This document shows, piece by piece, positions 24,469-36,450 of a DNA stretch of 64,000 nt. Each line of letters starts with the position of its first letter. Within the stretch, counting starts at the first letter, position 1. The notes beneath the pieces were generated by a model, which had not been told where the DNA came from, searched no databases, and saw nothing but the letters and a program-made list of their open reading frames with translations. Location of the stretch: NCBI GenBank assembly GCA_947462335.1, contig OX381710.1:63793303-63857302 (forward strand). The letters run 5' to 3'. The translations under genes were made by a program, and so were the position numbers. Source of the DNA: Harmothoe impar (Eukaryota > Annelida > Polychaeta > Phyllodocida > Polynoidae).

Positions 24469-27400
24469 CAGTGGCCCAGGAGGGTCAAATCTTTTTGTAA
24501 TTTTGAAATTTCAAATTCACTTCAACTTGCAAAAAATCAACTTGAGTTGAAAGTGAAAACTCTAACTTCAACCATTTACTGTCACCTGTCAACTGTCAAT
24601 TCAAGTAAATCAACTTGTGACTGCTATCTTTCAACACTACATTAAACCAAAAACAATGCAAATGTCAAAGTTGAAAGTGAAAACTCCAACTTCAGTCACT
24701 TACTGTCAACTGTCAACTGTCAATTCAGGAACAACAGCTTGTGACAGGTATCTTTTAGAACTGTAGGTCACTCCATGTGTCCTATGGTATGTTGCAAAGG
24801 GTTCTACAAAGAGTTCTGCCACACAGTGTGTGACAAGTTTCATACAAGTGTATGACAAGCATGTGACAAGTGTGCGACAAGTGTGACAAGCATGTGACAA
24901 GTGGGTGACAAGTGGTACACAAGTGTGTGACAAGTATAACACATACATATGAGAGCATGTGATAAGCATGTGACAAGGATGTGACAAGCATGTGACAAGC
25001 ATGTAACAAGTGTGTGACAAGTATGTGACAAGCATTTGACAAGTGTGTGACAAAATATGTGACAGGCATGTGACAAGCATGTGACAAGCATGTAACAAGC
25101 ATGTAACAAGCATGTGACAAACATGTGAAATGCATGTGACAGGCATGTGACAAGCATGTGACAAGTATGTGACAAGTATGTGGCAAGTATGTGACAAGTG
25201 TGTGACAAGCATGTGACAAGCATTTGACAAGTATGTGACAAGTGTGTGACAAGTCGGTGACAAGTCGGTGACAAGTCGGTGACAAGCATGTGACAAGCAT
25301 GTGACAAGTATATTACAAGTGTGTAACAAGTATGTGACAAGTGTGTGACAAGCATGTGACAAGCATGTGACAAGCATGTGACAAGTCGGTGACAAGCATA
25401 TGACAAGGATGTGACAAGTGTGTGAGAAGTAGGTGACAAGTGTGTGACAAGCATGTGAAAAGCAGGTGACAAGTAGGTGACAAGCAAGTGATAAGTATGT
25501 GGCAAGTGTTTGACACATTTGTATACTTTTTTCATATAATTGTCACCTACTTGTCACCTACTTGTCACCTACTTGACACATGCTTGTCACATGCTTGTCA
25601 CATGCTTGTCATATGCTTGTCACACACTTGTCACCTACTTGTCACATGCTTGTCACATGCTTGTCACATGCTTGTCACATGCTTGTCACATGCTTGTCAC
25701 CTACTTGTCACACGCTTGTCACAAGCTTGTCATACACTTGTCACCTACTTGTCACATGCTTGTCACATGCTTGTCACACACTGCTATCTTTCAACACTAC
25801 ATTAAACCAAAAACAATGCAAATGTCAAAGTTGAAAGTGAAAACTCCAACTTCAGTCACTTACTGTCAACTGTCAACTGTCAATTCAGGAACTACAGTTC
25901 GTGACAGGTATCTTTTAGCACTGTAGGTCACTCCATGTGTCCTATGGTATGTTGCCAAGGGTTCTGCAAAGGGTTCTGCCACACAGTATGTGACATGTTT
26001 CATACAAATGTGTGACAAGTTTGTGACAAGTTTGTGACATTGTGTGACAAGTGTGTGACAAGTGTGACAAGCATGTGACAAGTATTTGAAAAATGGTATA
26101 TGAGTGTGTGACAAATATTATACATACATATGTAACAAGTATATAAGAGCATGTGGCAAGTATGTGACAAGTATGTGACAAGTATGTGGTAATTGTGTGA
26201 CAAGCATCTGACAAACATGTGACAGCATATGACAAGTATGTGATAGGTGTGTGACAAGCATGTGACAAACATGTGACTGATTAGGTGACAAGCAGGTGAC
26301 AAGTGTGACAAGCATGTGACAGGTATGTGACAGGTATGTGACAAGTGTGTGACAAGCATGTGACAAGCATGTGAAAAGCATGTGACAAGTGTGTGACAAG
26401 CATGTGACAAGCATGTGACAAGTGTGTGACAAAGATATCACAAACATGTGACAAGTCGGTGACAAGCATGTGACAAGTGTATGACAAGCATGTGACAAGT
26501 CGGTGACAAGTATGTGACAAGTATGTGACAAGCATGTGACAAGTCGGTGACAAGTATGTGACAAGTATGTGACAAGCATGTGACAAGCATATGACAAGCA
26601 TGTGACAAGCATGTGACAAGCAAGTGACAAGTGTGTGACAAGCATGTGACAAGTAGGTGACAAACATGTGACAAGTATGTGACAAGCATGTGACAAGTAT
26701 GTGACAAGCATGTGAAAAACATGTGACAAGTAGGTGACAAGCATGTGACAAGTATGTGACAAGTATGTGACAAGTATGTGACAAGTGTGTGAGAAGTAGG
26801 TGACAAGTGTGTGACAAGCATGTGACAAGTGTGTGACAAGCATGTGACAAGCATGTGACAAGTAGGTGACAAGTAGGTGACAAGTAGGTGACAAGCATGT
26901 TACAAGCATGTAACAAGCTTGTGTGTGACAAGTTGTCACATACTTGTCACATACTTGTCACATGCTTGTCACCTACTTGTCACATGTTTTTCACATGCAT
27001 TTCACATGTTTGTCACATGCTTGTTACATGCTTGTTACATGCTTGTCACATGCTTGTCACATGCCTGTCACATATTTTGTCACACACTTGTCAAATGCTT
27101 GTCACATACTTGTCACACACTTGTTACATGCTTGTCACATGCTTGTCACATCCTTGTCACATGCTTGTCACATGCTCTCATATGTATGTGTTATACTTGT
27201 CACACACTTGTGTACCACTTGTCACCCACTTGTCACATGCTTGTCACACTTGTCGCACACTTGTCACATGCTTGTCATACACTTGTATGAAACTTGTCAC
27301 ACACTGTGTGGCAGAACTCTTTGTAGAACCCTTTGCAACATACCATAGGACACATGGAGTGACCTACAGTGCTAAAAGATACCTGTCACAAGCTGTTGTT

Positions 27401-27661
27401 CCTGAATTGACAGTTGACAGTTGACAGTAAGTGACTGAAGTTGGAGTTTTCACTTTCAACTTTGACATTTGCATTGTTTTTGGTTTAATGTAGTGTTGAA
27501 AGATAGCAGTCACAAGTTGATTTACTTGAATTGACAGTTGACAGGTGACAGTAAATGGTTGAAGTTAGAGTTTTCACTTTCAACTCAAGTTGATTTTTTG
27601 CAAGTTGAAGTGAATTTGAAATTTCAAAATTACAAAAAGATTTGACCCTCCTGGGCCACTG
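24469..27661. mobile_element. Tc1/mariner-like element with 670-bp inverted ends and satellite interior
   Basis: Both ends read CAGTGGCCCAGGAGGGTCAA on opposite strands and sit next to TA (24,467-24,468 and 27,662-27,663), as in Tc1/mariner insertions. The left 24,469 to about 25,140 and right about 26,992-27,661 segments are inverted copies with only a few differences. The interior is 11-bp tandem repeats (core GTGACAAG with variable CAT, TAT, TGT, TCG or TAG) that switch strand near 25,535 and 26,934. A direct extra copy of the subterminal region lies at about 25,782-26,130. No transposase is present, so it is non-autonomous. Confidence 0.85.
24840..27310. repeat. 11-bp GTGACAAG tandem arrays, alternating orientation
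   Basis: Forward arrays (NNNGTGACAAG) at about 24,840-25,520 and 26,000-26,932; reverse arrays (CTTGTCACNNN) at about 25,542-25,780 and 26,935-27,310. Because 11 is not a multiple of three, any frame without a stop spells an 11-residue peptide repeat. This explains the very long open frames on both strands; they are not genes. Confidence 0.9.
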
Positions 27662-27663
27662 TA

Positions 27664-27780
27664 AGCAACACCTACACAATTCTGACCAAAGTAAGCTCAC
27701 GTCACGTGTACTTTTTATACCTGGTACTGTCTATGGCCTCCCTATACCTCTCTACGTCTCTAATCACTCATGACTATCCT
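27664..27780. other. Short spacer between two mobile elements
   Basis: Unique sequence with no feature. Confidence 0.5.
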
Positions 27781-29706
27781 CCCAGGTAAAAAAATACCAC
27801 AGTAAATATCATGATGTACTCTAATAAACCGGAATACATCATGGTATACCATAATGTACCATAGTATACCCTGTTATTTTGTGGTATATATAACCATAGT
27901 TTACTGTGATATACCAAACCCATGATCTATAATGATTCTAAAATCATAGTATTCCATAATCTATCAAGATACTACAATATTCCTCTTATATCATGATAAT
28001 ATTATCATAGCCATTACTCCCATTTATTATGGTACATTAGACTGATGATAAACCACGGTTCAGATAATATAGTTAACTATGATATACTAGAGTAAATTGT
28101 GATATTTACATTTAAGGTATATATATGATCTACCATAGTTTTATAATAATATTGGATACCATACTTCCTCTGTATCATGGTAAAACCATGCCTTTGAACC
28201 ATAATTTATCAGGATATACCAGAACAAACCACACTATTTTACCCCACTCATGTATCATGGTAAACCATGGTATACCATGGTAAACTATAGTAACATAGTC
28301 CAATTCTCTCACACTAGGTGGCAGCATGGTCTGTGCAAAGTACAACATCTATAAATGCTGAAATAATTAAGAATTCTAAATAATTTCATACATTCAATGA
28401 TCAGCTATCTAATCTCTGGTAATTTTCACAAAATATGCCTAATTATTGCCTAAATAATCAATCAGTCTATTCTAAGTAGGGACAGCCTACAGCTAGTCCT
28501 ATGTCTGCCATAGTAGTTTTAGTCCAAGAACAGATAGTTAATGGAAGTAATTAATTGACTCATAAATGATCAGATTTTCCTGTCCTAGTTTAACAAACTA
28601 GTAACCAGGCACTACCTGGACATCCAAATATTTATATTCAGGTCCTTTTTTAAGTGATTATTAGCATTTCGGTCTGTCTATGGGGATTAACACTGTAGGA
28701 CAATTTTGTGGATATTATGCATTATCTAGACAGAAATAGGTCTGGATAATATAAAATACACAAAATGTAAAGGTTAGAGCATAAAATGGCAGTATTTCAC
28801 ATGATATAATACAGTAGATTGCTTGCACACAGAAGAAATAGAATGTGCACTGGTCGATAATAGGGGATATAGAAAGCACATGGTGCCATGGTAAACCATG
28901 GTATACCATTGTAAACTATAGTAACATAGTTCAATTCTCTCACACTAGGTGGTATTTTGTATATGAGATGACTTTTCTGGGGTGCTCAAATCATAAATGA
29001 TATCTATAATTGTTAAAATGATAATAATTTTGAAATACTTGAAACATTAAAGCCATGAACAATTTGATCTAGATGTACTTTTGACAAAACTTGCCAAATA
29101 AATTGACAATATACTGAAGGAAGCACTTGAAAAGATATGAACACCCATTTGTGATAAATGGGACTTGCATATAGCCACAGAGATGGAGAGCTACCATTAT
29201 AAAAATCCTATAGGAACTGAGAACTATGATAATGTACCTGGAATCATGTTCTAAGTTCCAGGATGACACATGTGTCTTGGTACTAGGATACTTTGTGAAA
29301 ATTGATGTGGAACCAAATTGGAATTAAATCAAATGGATTCCCTTTGGACATAATCAATACTATGATATACAAGCATAGAGATCATGATAATATCGCAGTA
29401 CAATAACCATAGTTAGTTCCAAAGTACCACAGTAAATTTACCGTGGTGTACCACATGTTGATATCATAGTATATCTGTGAAGCTTGGTTAATATTATAGT
29501 ATACAGAACTCAGAATATCATGATATATCACATATCAGAACCATATAAAATCATAGTTTATATCATGGTATTGAAAATACTCTAGTATATTATAATGCTA
29601 GGTATGATGAACTATCACAGTATAGAAACCATGATTGGTTCCAAAGTACCCCAGTAAATTTACTATGATTTATACCATGATAAACCCTGGTATTTTTTTA
29701 CCTGGG
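27781..29706. mobile_element. 1.9-kb inverted-repeat element rich in CCATGGTA motifs
   Basis: Ends CCCAGGTAAAAAAATACC and its complement GGTATTTTTTTACCTGGG. For several hundred bases inward from each end the sequence is a degenerate series of TACCATGGTA/TAAACCATGG motifs. A block containing CAATTCTCTCACACTAGGTGG occurs twice in direct orientation (about 28,303 and 28,931). The first copy contains CACTAGGTGGCAG, a CTCF-like core. No protein is encoded, and a target duplication longer than two bases was not found. Confidence 0.7.
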
Positions 29707-29799
29707 CTACCTCTAAGGTGACCAAGCACACATCCCTAGACTGGGTTACAGGAGGTGCCTACACTGTAAATAGTTAGTGTTGGTACACAGTCGAGTCTG

Positions 29800-29935
29800 C
29801 TGTAGATCTACAGTATAATCTACTGTATAATGGATCTACAGTAGAATCTATTCTGTAGATTTACAGTAGATTCTACTGTTTGCCTACAATAATCTGTACA
29901 GCTACAGTAGAATTTACTGAACACCTACAAAAATG
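29800..29935. repeat. Repeated CTGTAGATCTACAG motifs
   Basis: A short tract of alternating TACTGTAGA and TCTACAGTA phrases, many of them self-complementary. It adjoins the element ending at 29,706 but is a separate sequence. Confidence 0.7.
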
Positions 29936-30425
29936 GCAGCCAACTTTTCAGTGTACCCAGACAGCCTACAAGTATCATATCCATATATCAGTTGGCACTA
30001 CTCACTGCCAGGTCATTCTGCCTTCAAGGATCGGACATTGGAAAGCGCCGGGGCACAGGACTATTGCATTAAACTTTTAAAATCACTAAACCATCTGTCT
30101 TGAATAAGAGCCGGAATTCCAATAGTATTTAAATATATGAGCCCCTGGCCACCTAAACGAGCCCCTACTGCTAGTATATGGTGAGGAGGCTACGGCATGC
30201 GGTGCCCCGTAACCTTTGCCAGGCACCGTTTCTATGGCAGGAACGTTGTGGCAGCTATAACATCTTTCACTTCATGGAGTCCCCAGCGATGGACACTATA
30301 GACGGGGGAGTTTTGCAATTTCCTAGCTTTATATAAGTAGGAAATAGAAGCTCACTGTACAGGGCAATAACCGTTTATGTATGGAAAACATATTTGGTAC
30401 ATGCTGTCATGCATGTGTGTGACTA
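29936..30425. other. Gene-free DNA
   Basis: Nothing recognised. Confidence 0.45.
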
Positions 30426-30428
30426 ACT

Positions 30429-30570
30429 TTAAGCTCACTCACTCACTTACTTGGTCGCTTGATCACTCATTCATTCACTCACTCAACTACTCACTTACTT
30501 ACTCACTCACTTGCTCACTCACTCACTCACTCACTCACTCATTCATTAACTTACCCACACACTTACCCAC
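30429..30570. repeat. (CACT)n-type microsatellite
   Basis: Imperfect CACT/TACT tetranucleotide run, degenerating into ACTTACCCAC repeats to about 30,580. Confidence 0.85.
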
Positions 30571-30759
30571 TTACCCACTCGGTCCCTCTTTCGTTCCCTC
30601 CCTCAATTGCTCACTCAAACGCTCACTATCATAGCACTTTAGCACTTTTCTCCCCTCCCTCCTTTCTTCCCTTTAGTGGGATTGCTGGATATTGGTGTAC
30701 ATTGTGAGGAGGGAATATAGAGAGGAGAAGGTAGGAGAGAGGCAAGGGAGACCACCACT

Positions 30760-31090
30760 CCATGTCCTCCTACAAAGTCACGTCTCGTCACGTCCAGTCT
30801 CGTCAATGGCCACGTGGACAGGCTGGACGCTGGTTCCCGGTCATGTGACCATCTCCATCAGCGTCCTCCAATATGGCCGCCAAATCCCCGGATGAGAAAA
30901 CGCACTGGACTGTGTTGGAGATAGGCAGCCACACAAAAGATCTCCAACCTAGCTCTGCGGCCACGCTTTTTCAATAAACTCTATGGGTCCTTTTCCTCCC
31001 GTTTTTTCTCTGGATCCTTTCCCCTATAGTTTGCTGCTCTTTCAATAGTGGTTGTGATGGCGGGTGAGCAGCTCAGCGGGGAGCAGCTCA
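30760..31090 (+). promoter_or_regulatory. Promoter-like island with E-box palindromes and YY1 site
   Basis: Contains GTCACGT repeats and CCACGTGG (30,780-30,815), the perfect 12-bp palindrome GGTCATGTGACC (an M-box/CLEAR-type E-box, about 30,839-30,850) and AATATGGCCGCC at 30,870, matching the YY1 start-site element AANATGGCNGCC. YY1 elements of this kind usually overlap the transcription start and first codon of plus-strand genes. The two short frames below could be part of such a transcript. Confidence 0.45.
30873..30977 (+). CDS. Possible first coding exon or uORF (34 codons)
   Basis: An ATG inside the YY1-like element opens a 34-codon frame starting MAAKSPDEKTHWTVLEIGS and ending at TAA. 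Its start context and promoter neighbourhood resemble a real first exon. However, no strong splice donor is visible inside it, and the peptide matches nothing I can name. The middle has a faint likeness to the start of a leucine-rich repeat, which is not enough for a call. Confidence 0.25.
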   Translation: MAAKSPDEKTHWTVLEIGSHTKDLQPSSAATLFQ

Positions 31091-31203
31091 AAGAGGTGTA
31101 TAGCAGGGCTGAGCCCTACTTCTCCTCCTGTAGGATAAAGCCCTTTATAATCTTCACAGACTGCAGGAACAAAGACACACTTACCCCCGTGCTGCTTTAT
31201 TAA
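31057..31203 (+). CDS. Possible short ORF downstream of the promoter-like island (48 codons)
   Basis: ATG in the context TTGTGATGGCGG opens 48 codons beginning MAGEQLSGEQLKEVYSRAEP, with a Cys-containing, mixed-charge composition plausible for protein. It is in a different block from the frame at 30,873, about 80 bp downstream of it. GGGTGAGC just after the ATG could also be a splice donor, in which case the frame is intronic. Function unknown. Confidence 0.25.
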   Translation: MAGEQLSGEQLKEVYSRAEPYFSSCRIKPFIIFTDCRNKDTLTPVLLY

Positions 31204-31209
31204 AGACCC

Positions 31210-32280
31210 TGTTTTTGCTGCCCCTCCAGCAGCATTCCCAGTGGGACCAGGACGGGTAGCCTAGACCTTATATAGGGGAGGAGGGGATTAATATACCTCC
31301 CCCCCTAAGGACAGGCTTCCTGAATAGCACCAGGAGACAGTCATATGCTTCATGCTAACGTTTTTGGACTATATCTAATCATTTCTTTTCAAATTGTTAT
31401 TAACCTTTGAAGGGCCCTATGGTGCTATCATCACACGACCACACTGCAAACGTACACAGCCGCTAAACGTTGCAGTGCCCATGTGGCAATGGCGAGCGGC
31501 TGTTTTACCTCGGTGGGAGGAGCGTCAGCAAAAAAAAGGTTTGGCATAGAAATGTAGAGCAGACAGGCATATCAGACTGTCCCCGAACATATTCTGATAG
31601 GTCCTGAGCCTAGGGAGGAGCGTCCCTGAACGGACAACTCCAACATCAGGTGTTCAACAAGTCCCGTGGCTAAACATGGGCTACTAGGGCGGGCCCTACA
31701 CCATCTTCTAATCAGAAATATGATACAAATCACCTTACACTTGGAATCACAGGTCATTTATCATTTCGTCATAGCGACGCTCTATATATATATGATGAAT
31801 TTATACAATATTTTCAAAATATCCGTCACCATGGAAATTTGAGATCTCCCTGCAAGGCATATCTAACAAATCATGTACAATCGTGTTCTTTTTTTCAGAT
31901 CATGCTTATGTGATATGACTCGATATATTTCTATATCTAAGAATGCATCTTCAAACCTTTTGGTCACAAAAAGGAAATTAAAAGTACCCGGGCTCTGGGA
32001 CTAAATATTTTACAATAGTGATCTTGCTACAGATAACATTGCAAGTACGGTAATAGACGTGTCCAAATTATTGGCATATTGTCTCCACACCTTGGTCCAC
32101 AAGAACAGCAGAAGCACCGTTAACACAACTGTGATATCAATAACAGCAACATAATTATATTCATTATCTCTATAAGCAACAATTACCCCCAACAACAACA
32201 GCAACAACACCAGTATGAAGACATATTGTGTTTGACGTATACGTGATGCCGCCTATACCCGCCAGGTGACGCCTCTATAC
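31210..32280. other. Gene-free DNA
   Basis: No gene or strong repeat recognised. A short sequence near 31,403 (AACCTTTGAAGGGCCC) recalls the piggyBac-like ends. Confidence 0.45.
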
Positions 32281-32284
32281 ATAG

Positions 32285-32331
32285 CCAGTAGAGGGGGCGA
32301 CATTGGCTCCGACTGACGCCGGAACCGGAAG
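32285..32331. promoter_or_regulatory. CTCF-like and ETS-like motifs
   Basis: CCAGTAGAGGGGGCGAC (32,285-32,301) is a close match to the CTCF core, and ACCGGAAG (32,324-32,331) to an ETS site, 23 bp apart. There is no associated gene start in view. Confidence 0.45.
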
Positions 32332-32339
32332 AGCTAGGT

Positions 32340-33520
32340 GCTACAGGGGTCCGTATCCACAGCTGAATTATTTAGGTCTCATTTAAGTCTAATCTCATTG
32401 CAGGCCGTCTAGAATACGAACCAGCCTACCCCATGAAGTATATGTCCCCTCAGGGGCCTGCTACGCTTTACCCAGCCTCTTATCAAATATACACAGCCAT
32501 CAAAACTCATGGCTTCATAGTAACCGCTCATGGACGTCGTAAATTGCCATTTGTCACCTTTTCTGTGGCCTGCCCCTGCCCGGCCTGCCTCTCCGCACCC
32601 CTACACACCGTGCCGCACACATGAGCAGTCGGTACGGTCGTGCTGCGTGGTACATGGCCGTAAAACGGACAGAGCATGGCCGGGGATGGGTTGACAGTAG
32701 TTATGTTGTGCTATACAGTTAGCGACCAAATGTATCAATAGGTGTGTGCATGAGCGTGGTCAATAGACAGAAAGAGCCATCATACTACATTCCGACCATC
32801 TCCACAGTTATCTTCTTCATGTGAATTTGCATTGTCATTGTACAAGGGGAATCATATTCAATATGGATGCGCCCATTACCTAAAGGACTGTTACCAAATA
32901 TATTTCATATTTCGTAATTCATATATATGAATTCCTCTGCTGCATTGTGCACAGCATCTCCTGGCACAACACAAGGCATGAGTTGAATTTATGTTTCTCT
33001 TCTTCTCTCCCAAACTACCATTTTGCGATCCAACTGCCATGCTTCTGTTAACATGCATGAAGGCAAGTTCTCAATGCGATCCCCTAAATGCTTGTTCTGA
33101 TAAGCCTCAGCCTGTTAAATAACCCGTAAGGCAAGAGATACAACCCATTAACCCTGTCCTCAGCATTAGGGGACGCGTCATTAATTAAGAGCTGTGGTTG
33201 ATTTGTGCATTTTTAACATGTAATCCGCCATGTAGCGCGGCGTGAAATGATATGTGGCCAAGTGGATCATATTCCTTTTTGAGCTCCACAACCCACCGTG
33301 TTGAGGTATATATTGGCATATGGGCCCTCCTTTATGCAATAAATGACTGGTCCCTACCAACCAAGCCTGTACAACGGGCCACATGACATGCTGTGTGTGT
33401 GGGGGGTGAAATGGGCCGTACATGGCTGGCGTGACGTACCCACTTGGTGGGAACCAGCATTTAGACGTCATTACACGTCATACAGCCATGTCACTAAGTC
33501 GCTGTGACATGACAACTCCA
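32340..33520. other. Gene-free DNA
   Basis: Nothing recognised. Confidence 0.45.
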
Positions 33521-33526
33521 CCTCTC

Positions 33527-33860
33527 CCCTACACAGAAACTCTAAATGCTCCATCCATTAGTCTGTAGTGGCTATCACAGGTTATTCATAGGGACATTGG
33601 TGAGGCATAACAAAGTACTACTCAAAAATGACGGAGGCAAAACGACATTATGACTAATGCCTTACTGAAAAGGACTTAGTCTAATACTTATTGAATTGGA
33701 GAAGACTCAGGTGAGTTGGTTAGTACTTGCCGCCCTGACAGTATTAATTAACTTAAGTTGGTCAGATAATGAGCCAAAAAAATTAACTAGTCAAGGTGCT
33801 ATTGACAGATTTGTTAGCCAGTACTGACTAAATTCTGGAGTCTAAATATTATCAGTGTAC
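33527..33860. mobile_element. Partial copy of the 3.3-kb inverted-repeat element
   Basis: Begins CCCCTACACAGAAACTCTAA and continues with GTGGCTATCACAGG, CATTGGTGAGGCAT and TTGGTTAGTACTTG, matching the left end of the element at 19,903 with moderate drift. No opposing end is found, so it is a truncated or solo copy. Confidence 0.65.
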
Positions 33861-33990
33861 ACACCAGCAGCCGTCTTGCTACCACAGCCGGCACTGACAT
33901 GATAACTGGGATTACATTTCACCCACTAAGCACCAGTCACCTGAGGATGGAGGTCCATGTAATCCTATTGCCTGCCACTATGTGGTGGGG

Positions 33991-34053
33991 TCTGGGTGTG
34001 TGGGTGTGTGGGTGTGTGGGTGTGTGGGGGTGTGGGGGTGTGGGGGTATGGGT
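33991..34053 (+). repeat. (GGGTGTGT)n tract with G-quadruplex potential
   Basis: At least six GGG runs spaced by TGTGT or TGT. Four or more evenly spaced G3 runs fit the usual quadruplex pattern. Confidence 0.8.
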
Positions 34054-34109
34054 ATGGCTAAGGGGGTACTACACCGCTTCCACTAAACCCTAGTTTCAGG
34101 CAAAATATA

Positions 34110-34700
34110 ATGGCACAGTATTGGATGGCACCCAACAAAATCGGAGAGCTTCAGACAGAGTTGGATATGTCACAAGACGGCATTGGCTGGTATCGTAAAG
34201 AATAGTATCAGGCAGAATTGCATGGTGTCAAATTTGAATGGCATTGGAAGGATTGGATTGGATCAGACAGAACTAGATGGCATTAGACAGAATGGCATCT
34301 GATAGAACTGGATAGCTTCAGACAGAATTAGATGGCATAAAACGGAATTGGATTCAGAAAGAATGGTATCGGACAGTTGTATGGTGTGAGAATCGGATGG
34401 CATCACACAAAATCGGATGGCAGCAGACAGAATTGGAGGGCAGCAGACAGAATTGGAGGGCAGCAGACAAAAATAGGCATCAGACATACATATAGTATTT
34501 ATATATCGTGCATGTTCATTTCACCGACGGTGACATCATAAGAATAGATATGAATCCCATCTTCAGGGGACGCATTTGTATACAGCAAACTAACAGTTTT
34601 CTTTACTCGTTTAGCCAAATATGGCACCAAACACAATTGCTTGGCATCAGGCAGAATCGGATGGCATCGGACAGGACATGGTAATTTATCCGATGCCATC
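34110..34700. repeat. Degenerate ~20-bp minisatellite (GGCATCAGACAGAATTGGAT)
   Basis: Roughly 20-bp units with many substitutions cover 34,110-34,485, then resume at about 34,625-34,700 after a 135-bp unrelated insertion. Confidence 0.85.
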
Positions 34701-35940
34701 TAACCGGTTTGGTTATAGAAGCAGCTCCCGTGGACCTTATCCTGAAGACGGCTATTTGGGGACAGAGACATGATGGACGAGGGAGTGGTTTTATGTGACA
34801 CGCCGGCACCAGGCATTCATGGCTTGGTGGTCTCTGATTGTCGTGTATAATGATTTGTAGCTTGTTGTCCCATATAAGATCGTTTCTTCCATTGATAACA
34901 GGCCATCCCACTCTCCCTGCCCTTGCACCTTGGGGGTGATAGGTTTATTCAGAACTGACGTCTGCCGCGCATTAATACTCCTGTATAGGACGCCATTTTG
35001 TCCCCCAGAAACACAACTGGGCTCTGCAGACACTGCAGACAGGTATCACTGTTAGAACTATTATATTACTTTTTCTAACAGAGAACACACAGTACAGTTC
35101 ATTTAAGGTATAATTATTATAGTTTACCCTTCTCCTGCTCCTATGGCAGCCAGGGCGCTGCAGTGGACGTGTTCCTCCTGTATACAGGAGGACCCAGCGC
35201 ATCCCTCAGTCAGACAGTGGTGCAGGGCTGCTAGTGGGTGGTAGGAGGAATCCGGGCATGGCTTCCCTTGGTAATTAGATGTAGGTGATGGCTGGGCCCA
35301 CCCAGGAGGACAGGTCCTGTGATAGACCTGCCAGATAGGTGTTGGTCAGTGGAGGAGAGAATCTGGGGCTACAGGTAGGGAGACACCTGTAGCAGGAGGC
35401 ACTATAGCTCATTTAGATACATTGGGTTAATTTATATTCAGACATCTAGGGCATGCTATATATAAGTAAGCTATAATATGAGTAGTAGTCAGAATCAGAA
35501 AATCAGAAAATTAAGTGGCTGGATGAAACCTCACCCCTAAGCCCATACGGAACCAGTTCTTAATTTTATCAAAGTCACTTTCAGTTTAGTGTGTTAATGT
35601 ACACACATCTGGACAATGGCAAAGGTGGCTCGCCTGTCCAGTCCTTCTTTGCATACTAATCTGTCTAGATTTTTTTAATCTAAATTATGATGTAATGGTA
35701 TTACATATATATTGAAAAGAAAATGCGCATCCTGTATTTATTCATCGATATACCACTCTGAACCTGGAACTTATTCGTGACCAGCACTCATTCAAAGAAC
35801 TGAAGTTTATTATATAGCATATTGGTGGTCTATGCGATATTCGTTGCCAAAGTAGATTATTCTTACCGTGATATTCAGCTGCCATCATGTATTGCCATCT
35901 GTCATGGTCGGAAGGTGGTATTTCCTAACTCCTCCAACTC
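34701..35940. other. Gene-free DNA with a perfect 20-bp palindrome
   Basis: The only notable site is TCCTCCTGTATACAGGAGGA at 35,173-35,192, perfectly self-complementary. No gene is supported. Confidence 0.45.
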
Positions 35941-36324
35941 TTTTATTTTATCCAATAGCACTCACATACAAAAGAAACCTTGCAAGTGCAGCTCTAGCAG
36001 ACAGACACTCATCACTCCAGGCGTGTTTATAGAATATGTTCAATTCCCCCTGCACTCATCCCTCACCGTGTGCAGCAAATTACTTTTAGCCACCACATTA
36101 TTGCTGACTGCTGGGGACTGATTTTATTCTAGTTGGGGCTGTATCAAATTACAAGCAGAAATAGTCATTCATATTGGCTGCATTCTCTCTCATCATGACA
36201 TCAGGGCACACTAACATGGCCCATAATGAATCATTTATGGAAGCCATCTTGGGATATGTAAAGCTGTGCTCATAAGTACCAGTGCTGAGGGTGTTCACAA
36301 CCTGCGTTGTAAGGCTCAGTGTAC

Positions 36325-36450
36325 CCCAGCTAACAAAAATACGTTATTTTACGTCAAAATGACGTTTCTATCGTTATATGACGTTTTGGCACATTATGGA
36401 GCCACAGAGAAACGTTATACAACGTTGTATAACGTTTTATGTTTACTGGG
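36325..36450. mobile_element. AACGTT-rich MITE (126 bp)
   Basis: Ends CCCAGCTAACAAAAATACG and the complement of CCCAGTAAACATAAAACG. The interior is a run of ACGTTAT/ATGACGTTTT phrases. Non-coding. Superfamily left open because no target duplication is clear. Confidence 0.65.

Noticed and set aside
24706..27424. Open frames of up to 273 codons on both strands with an MLVTCLSHTCH repeat
   Set aside because: They are translations of the 11-bp tandem array. A period not divisible by three gives the same 11-residue pattern in every frame, so length is no evidence of a gene.
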